From assembly GCA_000328365.1 (NCBI GenBank), contig KB309293.1, positions 23,483 through 87,482 on the forward strand: a stretch of 64,000 nt of DNA, written 5' to 3'. Source of the stretch: Capitella teleta (taxonomy: Eukaryota > Annelida > Polychaeta > Capitellidae). This document shows, piece after piece, positions 12,945 to 25,000 of this stretch (position 1 is the first letter of the stretch; each line of letters starts with the position of its first letter). Under the pieces are notes generated by a model. That model was not told the DNA's origin, did not search any database, and saw only the letters and a list, made by a program, of their open reading frames with translations. The position numbers and the translations under genes were made by a program.

Positions 12945-13247
12945 TGATATAAATATTATTAGCTCATAATCTTTTATTTTTCTNTACATTCCACATTTTT
13001 TAAACACACTAATCACAAACTCATCACAGTGCAGTCATGTCATAACACAATAGGGTAAGTGCCGATATAACCCGAGACTCGAGTTATCAGGCGTGTACTA
13101 TAGCATCTATTTAGCAAATGATGTCGTAAATTAACTTGACATTTAATGTAGTGAACCAAGTCAATACCGTGTAAATCTCTGGTCCATTATACATCATGTG
13201 CTGCACGTGTATATTCAAACCAATCATCAAGCTAAAATAATCCTCTC

Positions 13248-13276
13248 ATTTTTTTTTTTTTTTTTTTTTTTTTTTT
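13248..13276. repeat. Poly(T) tract
   Basis: About 29 consecutive T. On the - strand it is a poly(A) run of the kind left by retroposed sequences, but no body is recognisable beside it. Confidence 0.8.
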
Positions 13277-13871
13277 AGCCCCATAAACTGCTCTAATTAG
13301 GGCACCGAGGGACTTTATTTGCAATTAGCTGGTACAGGAGTTCGTCTCCGTCGCAGATGCCATGAGGTGGTTGCATAACTTTCATTCATGCTTTGATCTT
13401 AGTTAAATTAAAGCACAAAGGCCTTGATGGCCAGTTAACACGGAATTCCGCTTCCGCTCTTTTTCATAATTCGATAAGCACGCAGCCATTATTAGTTTAC
13501 ATGTATTACATGTTGTATCGGCTCCTCCCGATGAATGGGTGTGGGCGGGGCGTAGCAAGTTAATGACCGGTGATTGGAGATGCGCTCACGCTTGACCGCT
13601 CACCCCTCATTAATAATTTTATTGTGCAGCCAAATCATGAATCCTGGTAAACTCTTTTTCGAGTACTCCCATGACAAGAAGACTACGATAGACCGACAAA
13701 ACTGGAATGATACGTCCAACGTGTGCTATACGTACTCGAAAGCATTCAGACTTTTGACAAATCAACGCTCTGGGAAGACTGGCGGCGAGTTCCCTTTGCA
13801 CCTAACTTGACCTCAATTTATCGTTTATTGCGTGAAAATATTTCTCATAGTTTAAGGTTTGATGAATACTT

Positions 13872-14040
13872 TTGGGTATTCATCCCTTAACCGGGGTTCG
13901 CTCTATTGTTTATACTCTTATCGATAAATCCCAAGAGCTCTTTATCTCGCATATAAGTTAATTGGCAGCATTGCAGAGTCAATGAAAAATTATATTTATA
14001 ACGAATTCGAACCCTGGACCTCGGCTTAATAAACGTATCT
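13872..14040 (-). mobile_element. Decayed copy of a second SINE family
   Basis: The - strand carries a B box, GGTTCGAATTC, followed by GTTATAA, a GACTCTGCA.TGCTGCC stretch, GATAAAGAGC.CTTGGGATTTATCGATAAGAGTA and AACCCCGGTT. The same ordered blocks occur on the + strand at 32853-33182. Here the head 5' of the B box and the tail are eroded. Confidence 0.6.
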
Positions 14041-14195
14041 TCAATAACTTTAAGGTTGTATAATACCATAACAAATTATCGCTATTGTATCGAAGAATTG
14101 CACAAGTGTTGAATCGATGCGCATCGACCCATGCGACGGCAAGCATTATCAGATGGACTGACTACATGTATGACGTCATTTTTGTGAGTAGGGCA

Positions 14196-14250
14196 TTGGA
14201 TTAATAATTGGATTAATAATTGGATTAATAATTGGATTAATAATTGGATT
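14196..14250. repeat. 12-bp tandem repeat
   Basis: About four and a half copies of AATTGGATTAAT in a row, nearly perfect. Confidence 0.9.
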
Positions 14251-14431
14251 GGGTGGATTACCACCTGGAATGTGAGGCTTTCCTAGATTCTGGATAAGTC
14301 ACATGGAGCAGATCGGCGTCAAGATGTTGAATCCACCGCATGTCCTACGCTGGACTGCCAACAAGCACTATATCTACAATTTCTGTCCAAGGAGGGCGTC
14401 CCATGCACCATCCCTCCCTCTGCTTAAAGAA

Positions 14432-14872
14432 CTACATTGACTACCCATTTAGTTTCGAATAATGTTCAAAATTAATGTCATTACTTTTAAAGCTCTGCGT
14501 GGCTTAGCACCACCATATATCTGCTCCCTCATCAATGTTTATACACCTGCTCGCTCCCTTCGATCATCAAATTTCACATTGCTGTCTGTACCTAAATTTC
14601 ATCTTCAATCATATGGCTACCGAACATTCGCCCCTCAAGCAACCATCCTTTGGAACCAATTACCTTCCAACCTACAGAACCAGCAATCGCTTGATGCTTT
14701 TAAAGCCCAACTTAAGACTTATTATTTTAACATTGCATTTTCTAGTATTGTTCTTTGATATTGCTGAAAATGCGTTTTGAAATGAAATGAAATGAAATGA
14801 AATGAAATGAAATGAAATGAAATGAAATGAAATGAAATGAAATGAAATGAAATGAAATGAAATGAAACACTA
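14432..14872 (+). mobile_element. 5'-truncated L2/CR1-like LINE with (TGAAA)n tail
   Basis: The frame around 14462-14758 reads FKINVITFKALRGLAPPYI, YTPARSLRSS, YGYRTFAPQATILWNQLP and SLDAFKAQLKTYYF, the standard C-terminal domain of L2/CR1-group LINE ORF2 (LTFKALHGLAP...YTPSRSLRS...WNSLP...FKxxLKTYLF). Upstream in the same frame, LH.LPI.FRIMFK shows the usual LHWLP box with two stops, so the copy is dead. The element ends in about 22 copies of TGAAA (about 14763-14872), as these clades end in a short tandem motif rather than poly(A). It is orientated + and lies between golgin-84 and RALGAPB. Confidence 0.8.
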
Positions 14873-15159
14873 TGTTTATAGAAAAGGGGGCAAGCGCCAG
14901 CTGTGGCCAAAGTGATGCAAGAGTAGCCTAAGATTGAACTGAAGCCAACAGCTATCAAGTGACCATGATCCGTGACCACTGACCAAGCAAACATGCAAGC
15001 AAAACAAGAGGCATTTGAGGCGACGTTGAATGACAGCTTGTATGGAGCGATGACACAGCCTTTCATACCGAACGCTCAAATTGAGCACTCGCTCGTTTTC
15101 TTCAGCGGTCGCTAAATTTAGTCACGCATGACAATGTCATTGGTTGACGTCACTGAAAA

Positions 15160-15301
15160 AGCCATGAAATAAAATCGTCGGAAAACCCATTTGATTGTAT
15201 GCAATAATTGAATAAATACACGCGATGATGGTTCAACTGTGTCTTGTATCTGAACCAGGACAATGCCAGTGCACCGGTTAACGTCATTCCACATTACATG
15301 A

Positions 15302-15362
<61 letters not shown>

Positions 15363-15468
15363 CGTTTAATGCGTGGAAAGAATCATCATAGCACCAATCA
15401 ATCAAATAAAATCATCCGAAAACCCATGTGGTCGCTGCAATAATTGAATAAATACACGTATAATAAAG
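15160..15468. repeat. Direct repeat pair flanking a (TA)n microsatellite
   Basis: About 65 bp at 15160-15225 recurs imperfectly at 15395-15468; shared blocks are AAATAAAATC, GAAAACCCAT and GCAATAATTGAATAAATACACG. Between them lies a (TA)n run of about 59 bp (15303-15361). It may be a local duplication or two copies of one small repeat. Confidence 0.65.
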
Positions 15469-16476
15469 CTATATTTCAATACGTTGGCCACTCTGTACTC
15501 AGTAGCATATGGATTGCATCAGATCATGTAGCTGATAGCAGCATTAGTTCCGATCGTAATTCAAGTGGGTGAAATCCGTAAAACTGAGTTTTATTCACAA
15601 CTGACTTCCAATGACTTACATGTATTTCTTTTGAAAAACATCGAATATCATAACAATATTGCGATATTATGATGATGCAAATGCATATAATATTATTATA
15701 TGGAATTGCATCATCAGTTCAAATGTAATTCGGAATACAGCGCTCACGAAAAGACTCAAGACCCATGCAACTCTTCAACCAAATTCTGAATTACGAACCC
15801 AATTACAATGCATGTGGTATTCAGATAACTCAGCATTCAAGGTGCAGTACATAACATGTTCTTATGCTCACCAAGTCCCAAAGATGTAATAAATAGATTA
15901 TATTTTACTTTGGAACTGAAAAATATATTTGAGGAACAGGGATTTTTGAAGAAGTGATGTTTGAGGAATCCGAGAAATCTGTTTGAGTTTAGGCGAGTCG
16001 TCGGGACTATGAAAATGAATCGACGAATAGAGGTGTTTTCAGAAGAATCTGTGTAAGAGCTATCAAGGTTTCACTGCACATGCATTACATGACAAATGAA
16101 GGTGTTTCTGAGAGACCAATGATGCTATGTAATAAATTCCTTGAATAAAAGCATATAAGTAAAGGAATCTATCAGAATTCTTTTTTCCTTCATTTGATCA
16201 CAATTTTCAAACATACTTCATGTTATCACACAGACATGCGTATAAATTATTACTCAAGTCACCTTGACTCGATGAAATGTTTGACTTGCGAACAAACATA
16301 AATGATATTTTGATAATATTTGAGAGTAAATATATATTTTATTGAGTAATATATAAAACAAAATAAACATTGTCATGCCAAATGCCATTGAAATTTGAGT
16401 AGTATTTTAACGTTATCACAGAATCAATTAAATTTAAATGATAAGCAGAGAAACAACATTTAAAATAATAATTATG

Positions 16477-16512
<36 letters not shown>

Positions 16513-16660
16513 TAAACTATATATAGCACCTTAATAAATATAGCCCAAAGAGTAAACACCACTTTGTCTCAGTATATCCAACTATCCATACTCCATTTTG
16601 TATCCAAAATCAATGTTAAAGGGACTCAAAATGGCCGACACGTTTTACAAAATGAGAAAT
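15469..16660. other. Intergenic DNA beyond the RALGAPB 3' end
   Basis: AT-rich, with no coding sequence. TTTATT at 16338-16343 is an AATAAA on the - strand and could polyadenylate RALGAPB. At about 16470-16545 an (AAT)n run preceded on the - strand by GGTGCTATATATAG resembles the tail of a retroposon. Confidence 0.4.
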
Positions 16661-19600
16661 CTAATCTTGAAAGAGAGCAGTATAGAAATCTGGTTCTGCA
16701 AGTCTGCTCCTGTATTTATCCACCATTTCTTTGATCTTAATCTTACGTCGGACATGCGGAGGTTGATACCTGAGGTTGATAAAAGAGAAGAAAGAAAAAA
16801 TCAAGCAATCAACCAATCAATCACTCACACTTCACTTTCCAATCTTTTTCTCCGTGATAGATTAACCGCGGTCTGTCTGAGCAGAGAGCCAAGGGTTCGT
16901 CTGCTCACCACCATACCAGATGCGAGCGGAATGGCTTGACTCGTTCTGTTTCAAGTACATAATAACACAGCCCTTAGGTTAACATTCCACTCACTTTCCC
17001 ACGTTGCCTTCCATTTTAATCCGGAATAATCCATTTTGCAACGGATGAATAAATATCGTGTACACTGCGGGTTCCTGCTGTCTAGTCAGACTAGAGGTAC
17101 TGGACGCAGTGGCTTCCAGTCCAGTGCTAGTGTGTTGTAGAAGGTCACCTACGAGAAAAGAAACATGAATATTCAACCAGCAAGCGGGGTGGGGGGGGGG
17201 CTTACTAGTTGGAAAGTGTGCGTGATCTTCATAACTCTCGAGCCACGCGACGAGGATCTTGGTTTCGACGTTAGATGAGATGCTTCCTGATCTGCCAAAC
17301 CTCCTAATTGACTTCATGTGCGTGAGAGAGGTGTCTGACGGCGTGTGTGGACTAGCGCTCTTCTCTAGCGCCCCTTTCTCAAGATCCAACGGCAAAGTGT
17401 TTGGTTTGGTGGGCGGGGCTTGTCCGAAAGCGGAAGGAGGCCCTGTGCGCAGTCCTAACTCAGGGGACGGCGCTGAAGACATCTCTGCGAAATCACGGTT
17501 GTGGAGTTATTAAACACGACGAGAATAATGAACAATTAAATACTACTACCATGCTTCTAATAAATATGCTGTACAGGTAAAAAAACGTGCGATAGGTTAA
17601 TTAGTGCTAATCCAGGTAGTTACCCTCAGTAGTGGGGGAAAGCTCAGCAAGGGGTGAGGGCTTACTCTTCTTCTTGGTAACCATGGCAGCCAGGTCCTGA
17701 GGGTTCAAGGAGATGGCTGGCATACTGACACGCGTCGGTCGCCTGGGTTGCTGCACCCGTAGTACACGCGGGTTCATGCAGGCTGATTACATAATGGATA
17801 GAAGGGGTTAAGAGGTCAACTGAGCACATACTGAGGCAAAGCATTGGAGTCAGCTTAAATTATCTGCAGTCAGACCTCGTTAATCTAGAATTCATGAAAC
17901 CGACCGTCAAAATACGCAGTTAAAATCAACCCAATGATTCATGCTTCGGGTTGGGTCGGTTTTTTCATGCGGAGTCCATTAATGTTCTGGTCAAGCGTTA
18001 GTTGCATTGGAGAGAAGCTTGAAAATTCGGTTTTCCATGTAATTAATCCATTGGAAACAAGAGGTCTGACTATAATCACAATGTGCAGTAAAGAATACTC
18101 TTTAACGAGGAATCCTGAAGAGTGGAATGGAATACTAACTGTGAGTACGACTGTACAAGTATACGGGGAGATATATTATACAGAGAGCCCAAGAATAAAC
18201 TTTGCCTCAGTGATCGTGTGGCGGGTGTTAACAAAAAGCATAGTTCACAAAACCAAACAACCACAAAAAAAAAAACATCAAATAAAAAGTTTGGCCCCGA
18301 AAAATAATAACAACAAAAAACTGATAAAAAACATGCGGCATTAAACAATTAAATACCCCACAATTAGAACTAAATCTAAACACAATTAGAACCAAGCCAA
18401 CAAAACTGCATTATTTGTAACCGATTACAAAGATATTTTTAGTTAATATTCCACAAACAGCAAAACATTACTTAGAGGCGTTAGCATTGAGTCAGCGTGC
18501 AAATATGTTTACCGATTATCTGGTCGTAAATAGGTCTGAGATGCAAGTGAGCTTAAGATAGCCGGGTGTTCGGAGTCTCATGACGCACACTGACTCAATG
18601 AAACGCCGATTATTTCCGATTAAACACAAAACCGATCACCGGGTGAAATGAGCATCAAAAAGGTCACCTGACATCGCTCCAACGCTCGATCTACGACTGA
18701 TGGGAAGCGGAAAGTCTGGCGACGGAACGACGAAAGCCACCTCTGAGCTAACATCTGCCCAGTACAAAACCTGCTTCCGACCGTCATAGAGACTTCCACC
18801 GGTATTCGCAGGGAACACGTCATCTGAAAGAGGGTTTATTTTTGTGGATTTTGAGCGAGAAGAAGGAAATACCATCATTAGAGATGTTCTGGATCTTCCA
18901 CGATGTGCTTGTGTGTCCCGTCCAGCCAGCGTGTTTGCGGACATCCACGGGCCAACCGAGAGAGCGCAGGAACTCCATATATAGGGGGTCAACATTCTGG
19001 CAGCGGGTCTGTTTTGGGAAAGAGAGCAAAAAAAATTAAAATTCAAAATTAAATTCAAAATCTGAGGAAAAAAGAAAGAAAAACAAAACAGACAAAATTC
19101 TAGAAACAAAATTCTATCATTGTTTAATTACTCACGACGTTGTTGAGAATCTCGAATGGTAACCGTTTGCCAGATTTCACATAGAAGACGTGAATGGTGT
19201 CGCACGTTCTGGGTGGAATAGCGTCCAGAAGTTCGAGATCATGAAGGAAATCCTTCTCCACCGCATCCAGTATAACCAGCGATGGAGGCACACTCGAATT
19301 AGGATTCTCCTGAGAAAGAAATGCAAATACAACTTGTTAAGATCACACGAGTGCTTTTCAACTACTTCACACAATGTTTCATTATAGCATATGTAACTGT
19401 GATTATATAAACTCTGCCCATGTATGTAGACCTCTGGAATGTTTCCATCTCTCAAGAGGCAATTAGCGCATACTGAGAGGTCAGAAATTCGCCAAGAAGG
19501 AAGAACCGGGAAGCAAGCGCATCCATCACTGTCAGATAGCAAATACTTGGAAGGCACCGATCTACTGCATTTTCTATTAGAAACACAGGCTGCCCCACTT

Positions 19601-21741
19601 CCATGGTTCTAGTATATAAGACACAAATATTTTCCTTGAACACACTTCTTCACACACTCTCACTCACTCTCCACACATCCTCTTCGTCACTGTCTCACAG
19701 AAACAACTATCTTACTTATGTCGATATATTATCCCAACTTTTGTTGAAGGTAAATTAAAGCCAATATGAAGTGATTGGTTGTGTCTTCGTTATTACGAGC
19801 CTGGACGCTACCACCAAACCCGTGGGTAAATGATGTAGAATTGGAGTCACTATGTCATAACTTATCTTCAATGAACCAATCAAAGAGAATTACCTTCAAA
19901 GCTTCCAAAGACAGGAAGCCATAGTGAGAAAGGAAAAGCCTCGCAGTTTGGAACTCATGAGAAATGCTGAAAAATACATAATATTTTGAATGTAGAATTT
20001 AAATATATTTTTTCCATACCTGGGAGGTGTGCAGTCAGTTTGAGGATCAGGAAATGCAGTGCTTTGCTTCTCAAGTTCAGATTTCTCCTGAACTTTATTC
20101 TCAAACTCGATTTGATTTTCGATGAAACCTTGCAGCTTACTGAGCTCTGAGGCGTCAGTTGCCATGATACGCTCCATGGACGGGATGCTCCTGTCGCTGT
20201 AGTAATTTATTAATTTAATGATAATTTATGATAATTTATGCATAAACCTACGCTTCAACATGAGGTATTTGGTCGACGATTTCAGGGAAATTTCGATGGT
20301 GAACGTTGTAATTGGTTCCGACCGTATCGTCAGGATTCGGCCGTTTCGGTTCAGCGAGCACGGTTCTTGACGAGACCTTCTGACAGCGGGGCTGGTGTCT
20401 GAGTTGCATCGTCCAAGCGTGGCGACCAAAAGGACCCCGGATGATGGCGGTGACGGTCGGAAGGGGATCTGACGAAAGGAATGCTTCGAGAAATTTCAAA
20501 ATAAAATGAGCACATAATGGAAGATTTCCGATTTGATTCGAGCGGAGAGTAAGCAAAGAAAGAGACCTTGGTGGTTGCCTAAGGGCTGCTCATAGAGACC
20601 GATGATCGTACTGCCTTCCAGGACGTAGTACTTGAACGGAGTAGAGCCATCCTCGGGTAAACCGCCATCCTTACAGCACTTGAGTAGGGTGTCTTCCTCC
20701 AGCAGACAGCACACTGACTCAGGACCGCATGGGGGAGGAAAGGAACCCTGATGGGAAATATCGGAATAAGACGCTGATAAAGGCGGAAGATTCAACTGCT
20801 CTGGGCAAGATATGCGCTATATAAAGAGAGATGTACGAACCACGTGATTCATGATTGTCGTGAGAAGTCCCTCAGCCGCATCTTTCACTCGCATTGACAC
20901 GGGTTTCAACTCCTTCTCCCCTTTCAATTTCGGCACATCGCTCGCCCGATTCTGAATACGGGAAAAGAAAAAAAAAAACTCCTGATGAATGCAGTCAAAA
21001 AAATGAATACAAATCCCATTAAATAAGAGAAATAAAAAGCATTAATTAATATAATTACATATAATCATTATCAACAACACCACAATTGGTTGGTTCGTTT
21101 GCTAAAGGGCGAAAAAATCTCCGAATTAGTGACAACATAAGAAATAACAAGCATGCCGCGGGGAACACCAGTAGAATCACTGTGAAACATAGCGGGTTAT
21201 CACGCAATTACAGGTTATGTGAGTCAGAAAGGAAGACAGGCAAGCAGTGGTAATTAAACAGCGGCAGAATGATATACCTGGCCGAACGTTGACGTCAGAA
21301 GGTCGTCCAAGGCGACCTTGCTCTGACGTTCTTTTTCACGAGACTTGTGCTCCTTGGAGCGCGATTGAGGCGGCTCTGATGGGCTTACAGACCTCTGCTG
21401 CAAAACCACCGAATACATCGTGATCATGTGACGCTCTAAAACTACGAGATGCAGGACCTAGGGATTTCTCTTTCGTGTTGAAGGAATTTCTATGGTCGTA
21501 ATTTCCTTTATTTACACTAATGATTTAGGTACTAGTATATATCATACAGTTGGCAATGCAAGAAATAGGGATATAAATCATAATATAACAAGATGCATTT
21601 CACACGCATGAAGGTCAATTTCAGACTCGTACACATAACATGTATCACTTAATGACAAGTCAATTTGAGTGTTTGTCTGTTTGCTTTTTTTTTTTCTTCT
21701 TCTCGTTTCATGTATGAATATTTTGTACTTGTGCATGTATC

Positions 21742-21773
<32 letters not shown>

Positions 21774-22025
21774 CGGAATATAAAATGCATTAAGCCAGTG
21801 GGAGATTCACTCTCAAGTGTTAAAATCCCTAGAATTTCTTGATAACACAACTGTTCACAATCTACTAATTAATTTCAGTACTTTTTGGTGACAGTGGTTT
21901 AATTTTCATAGGCTGCTCTCCTGCTATCCAATTATATGTTTAAATTCATGCATGAATTTTCGATATATATATAAATCAATCAATTAGTAATAATAATAAC
22001 AATAATAAAAAATATTAAAAAATAG

Positions 22026-22058
<33 letters not shown>

Positions 22059-25000
22059 ACGATTAAGTGAATAACAGTAGAAACATTCCGAAAAAAATGA
22101 AATTAAATGATGCTAATATTGAAATAAAAAAAACATAAAACAAAAATCCAATGATAAAATAAACTAGATATTTCACAAATTCAGTCTAAAAATTATTACC
22201 TGAGATTTAGATCCAGAGATACCTAGTTCAACGACCTCAAGGACGCCCTGAAGACAGTCTTTGTCGTGCAAGAGGTAATCATGCTCAACCAACCACAGCG
22301 TCAGACAGTGGAAAGCGGCCACAATCATCGAGTGCAGATCCTGAGGGAAGATTAATTTATGAACTGAAATAAACTAATTCAGCGCACCTTTGAGTGGGCG
22401 GGGGCAGGACGACTGCATTGATAAACTATGAATTCGCAGATCCAGTTCACGGTACGCTTGCACATCAGGGCACTAGGGGTGTTTAGCCGAACTTTAGCCA
22501 GGCCGGCTAGGACTTCGATGGCGGCTAATGCGATGTTCAAATCAACTTTCCAAGATGCCATCAGCCGGTTACAAACTAGAGATGCTGCGTTACCAAAAAG
22601 ACCGTGCGCAGAGTCTATGAAAAGTATAGAGGATTAACATTAACATAGTGGCCGGGAAAGATATAATAGAGATACTGACATTATCAGTTAATATTATACA
22701 TTTAGTAAGAACATTTTAAAGAATATTAAATACTTTTAGAAATATACTGGTTATGTAATTACATGACAGTTAGATATGAAGGGGAAAAATGCATGCTGAG
22801 GAAAATCTTAAAAGTTAGAAATCAATTTTACTTGAATCTAGAATTTTCAAGAGATTGGATATTGTTCAGGAAAGAAACCACCATCACCTCAATGTTGAAA
22901 TTTTGCAAATTATTTTTGAGAAAGTCTTATTTTAACATAGCTACAATGGATAGGAATCCTCTGCAATAAATTAAGATAAATAAAATTAACTTACTTTGTA
23001 TGCAAAAGGTTAAACAAATTAATTACTTAAAATAACAAATATATAAGCAACTTTCTCGAGTTCTTATCTGAAAGTTTGACCAATTATATCATATGATTCT
23101 ATTAAAAAAAGAAAATAGCATACAGTATAATCTCAATATGTCCCGAAGCCATTTCGATTCCCTGAGTCCCTCCCTATACCCATACATTGAATTCTGTAAC
23201 CATATGTCAATCTTCCATAACTCGAAAAGCTCTATAACTCAAAACTCATTTTCCATCCCAGTGGGTAACTTTAGATACCTTTATGTCGTAGTTAGCTCAA
23301 ATATGCAAAATTTTCATGCATAGTTGAATGCTAGAGAATCTTTGCCTGTGATTGGATAAAGCTGTCTCAACTAATTGCTCGACTCAGAGCTTCCAATCAG
23401 CGTCATTCACACCTTTCTCGAAGTTGACAGCGAGCAGTTCTCGGAGTAATTCTTGAATCCTATTCATGCTCACAATTAATAGTTGTCAAAACAAATATGC
23501 ACAGCCTCCTTCAATGCGTTCCTTTGCAGTCAGCATTGTTTAAAGACAGGCAACGATTACAGAAATCTACAAAGTGCTTGTGATCTTTTTAAATCGGCAA
23601 TATCAGAGAAATTATGATAGGCACCCAAGACTTCAAAGGGGGTGGATACTTGGTATATTAATGAGCGGGGGAAGGGGGGCCAGTGTTAGGTCATCATTTC
23701 GTCTCTGCACGTACTCTCGTCATCATGGCTACGAAGACAAAACTCAACTAATTTTTTTTTCTCATGCTTGATCCATGTTATTCTATATCTCGAAGGCTCT
23801 ATAACTCGAAGTGATTTTGACGGTCCCTTAAAATTCAAGATATTGAGATTATACTGAACAGTATAATCTTGTTATATCGAAATACCACTTTTCGAACTGC
23901 TCACTATGTCAATATCCTTGCATCCAATCACTGAGTCGCTCCCTATGCCACGCATTGAATTTTGCAACTAAATAGGCGTCAAACTTCTATTGATCAAAAG
24001 GCTCTGAATCTGCAGGTGTTTTCGTCTTCCGAAGGGGCATGTTGGGTCATCAAGTGAACTGACTTTCCATCATGGCTACAAAGAGGAAGCTCACCTGCTG
24101 AAGATCAAGTATCAGAAGGTGTAGTGATGGTTCATTGGATTTATTGGTTTTATGAAAGTTATTCTTGTTCATTAATTATCATCATCTGCATCTGGTTCAA
24201 ACTTCATTCCGTTTGATTGATCCTTTCAGGAGGAGCCCTGGTCTTATTCAAGCGCTGAGAGTGAACGGTTTAACTTAAAATAGAGCGAAAGAAATTCCGA
24301 CTCAATCAGGGAATGATGTCGCGTCAATATGATGCGACAATTGTGGCAAAGTTGTGGTGTTATAAAGAATATTCGATGCAAGCAGCTTCGTCCCTAATGT
24401 TATTACACGTATATATCTCAGAGGCTCAACACATCAAAATAATTTCAGCAGGCCTGGTACATCGACATATCATTATTATACTGTAATTGAAATTGAAAAC
24501 AAGTAAATAACTCAAACTTTCATTTAAGACTCATAATTAAATATAAGTATAAAAAGCTGTTTTAAATCAAATGAAAAAGAAAAAAAAAACAAGAAAAAGT
24601 ACCACAATCTTCAAGTTTCGAGGAAGGTTTTTTCAGTCCGGTACTCGTGTACTTAGAGGGATCAGGTTGCTTCAGAGCAAGAGGAGAGGAAGGTAGTCGG
24701 CGCCTCTGACCTGACCTTTGATCTGACCTTTGACCTGATTAGCAGACAACAACGTCAAAGCTAAAACCCATGACTCAGCTAAGACAGCCGAGCCGAGGCA
24801 GAGAGATATGCACTCGGATACAAAGAAAACAATTAGGAAAAAGTTTGAAAAAATATACCAGTAATACTAGTATATTGCATATCTCCCTGCCTTATATAGT
24901 GCAAAACAAAAAAACTCAATGTTATATGAAAAGATATAAACAAAATATAAAATAAAAGGGAGCATGCGGGAAATTTCAAAATTGATTTGTTCTGATGTGC

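Noticed and set aside
17662-17844. 60-codon frame with [17 protein letters not shown] over RALGAPB exon 26
   Set aside because: It would not splice in frame to the next exon; the alternative frame ([13 protein letters not shown]) does.
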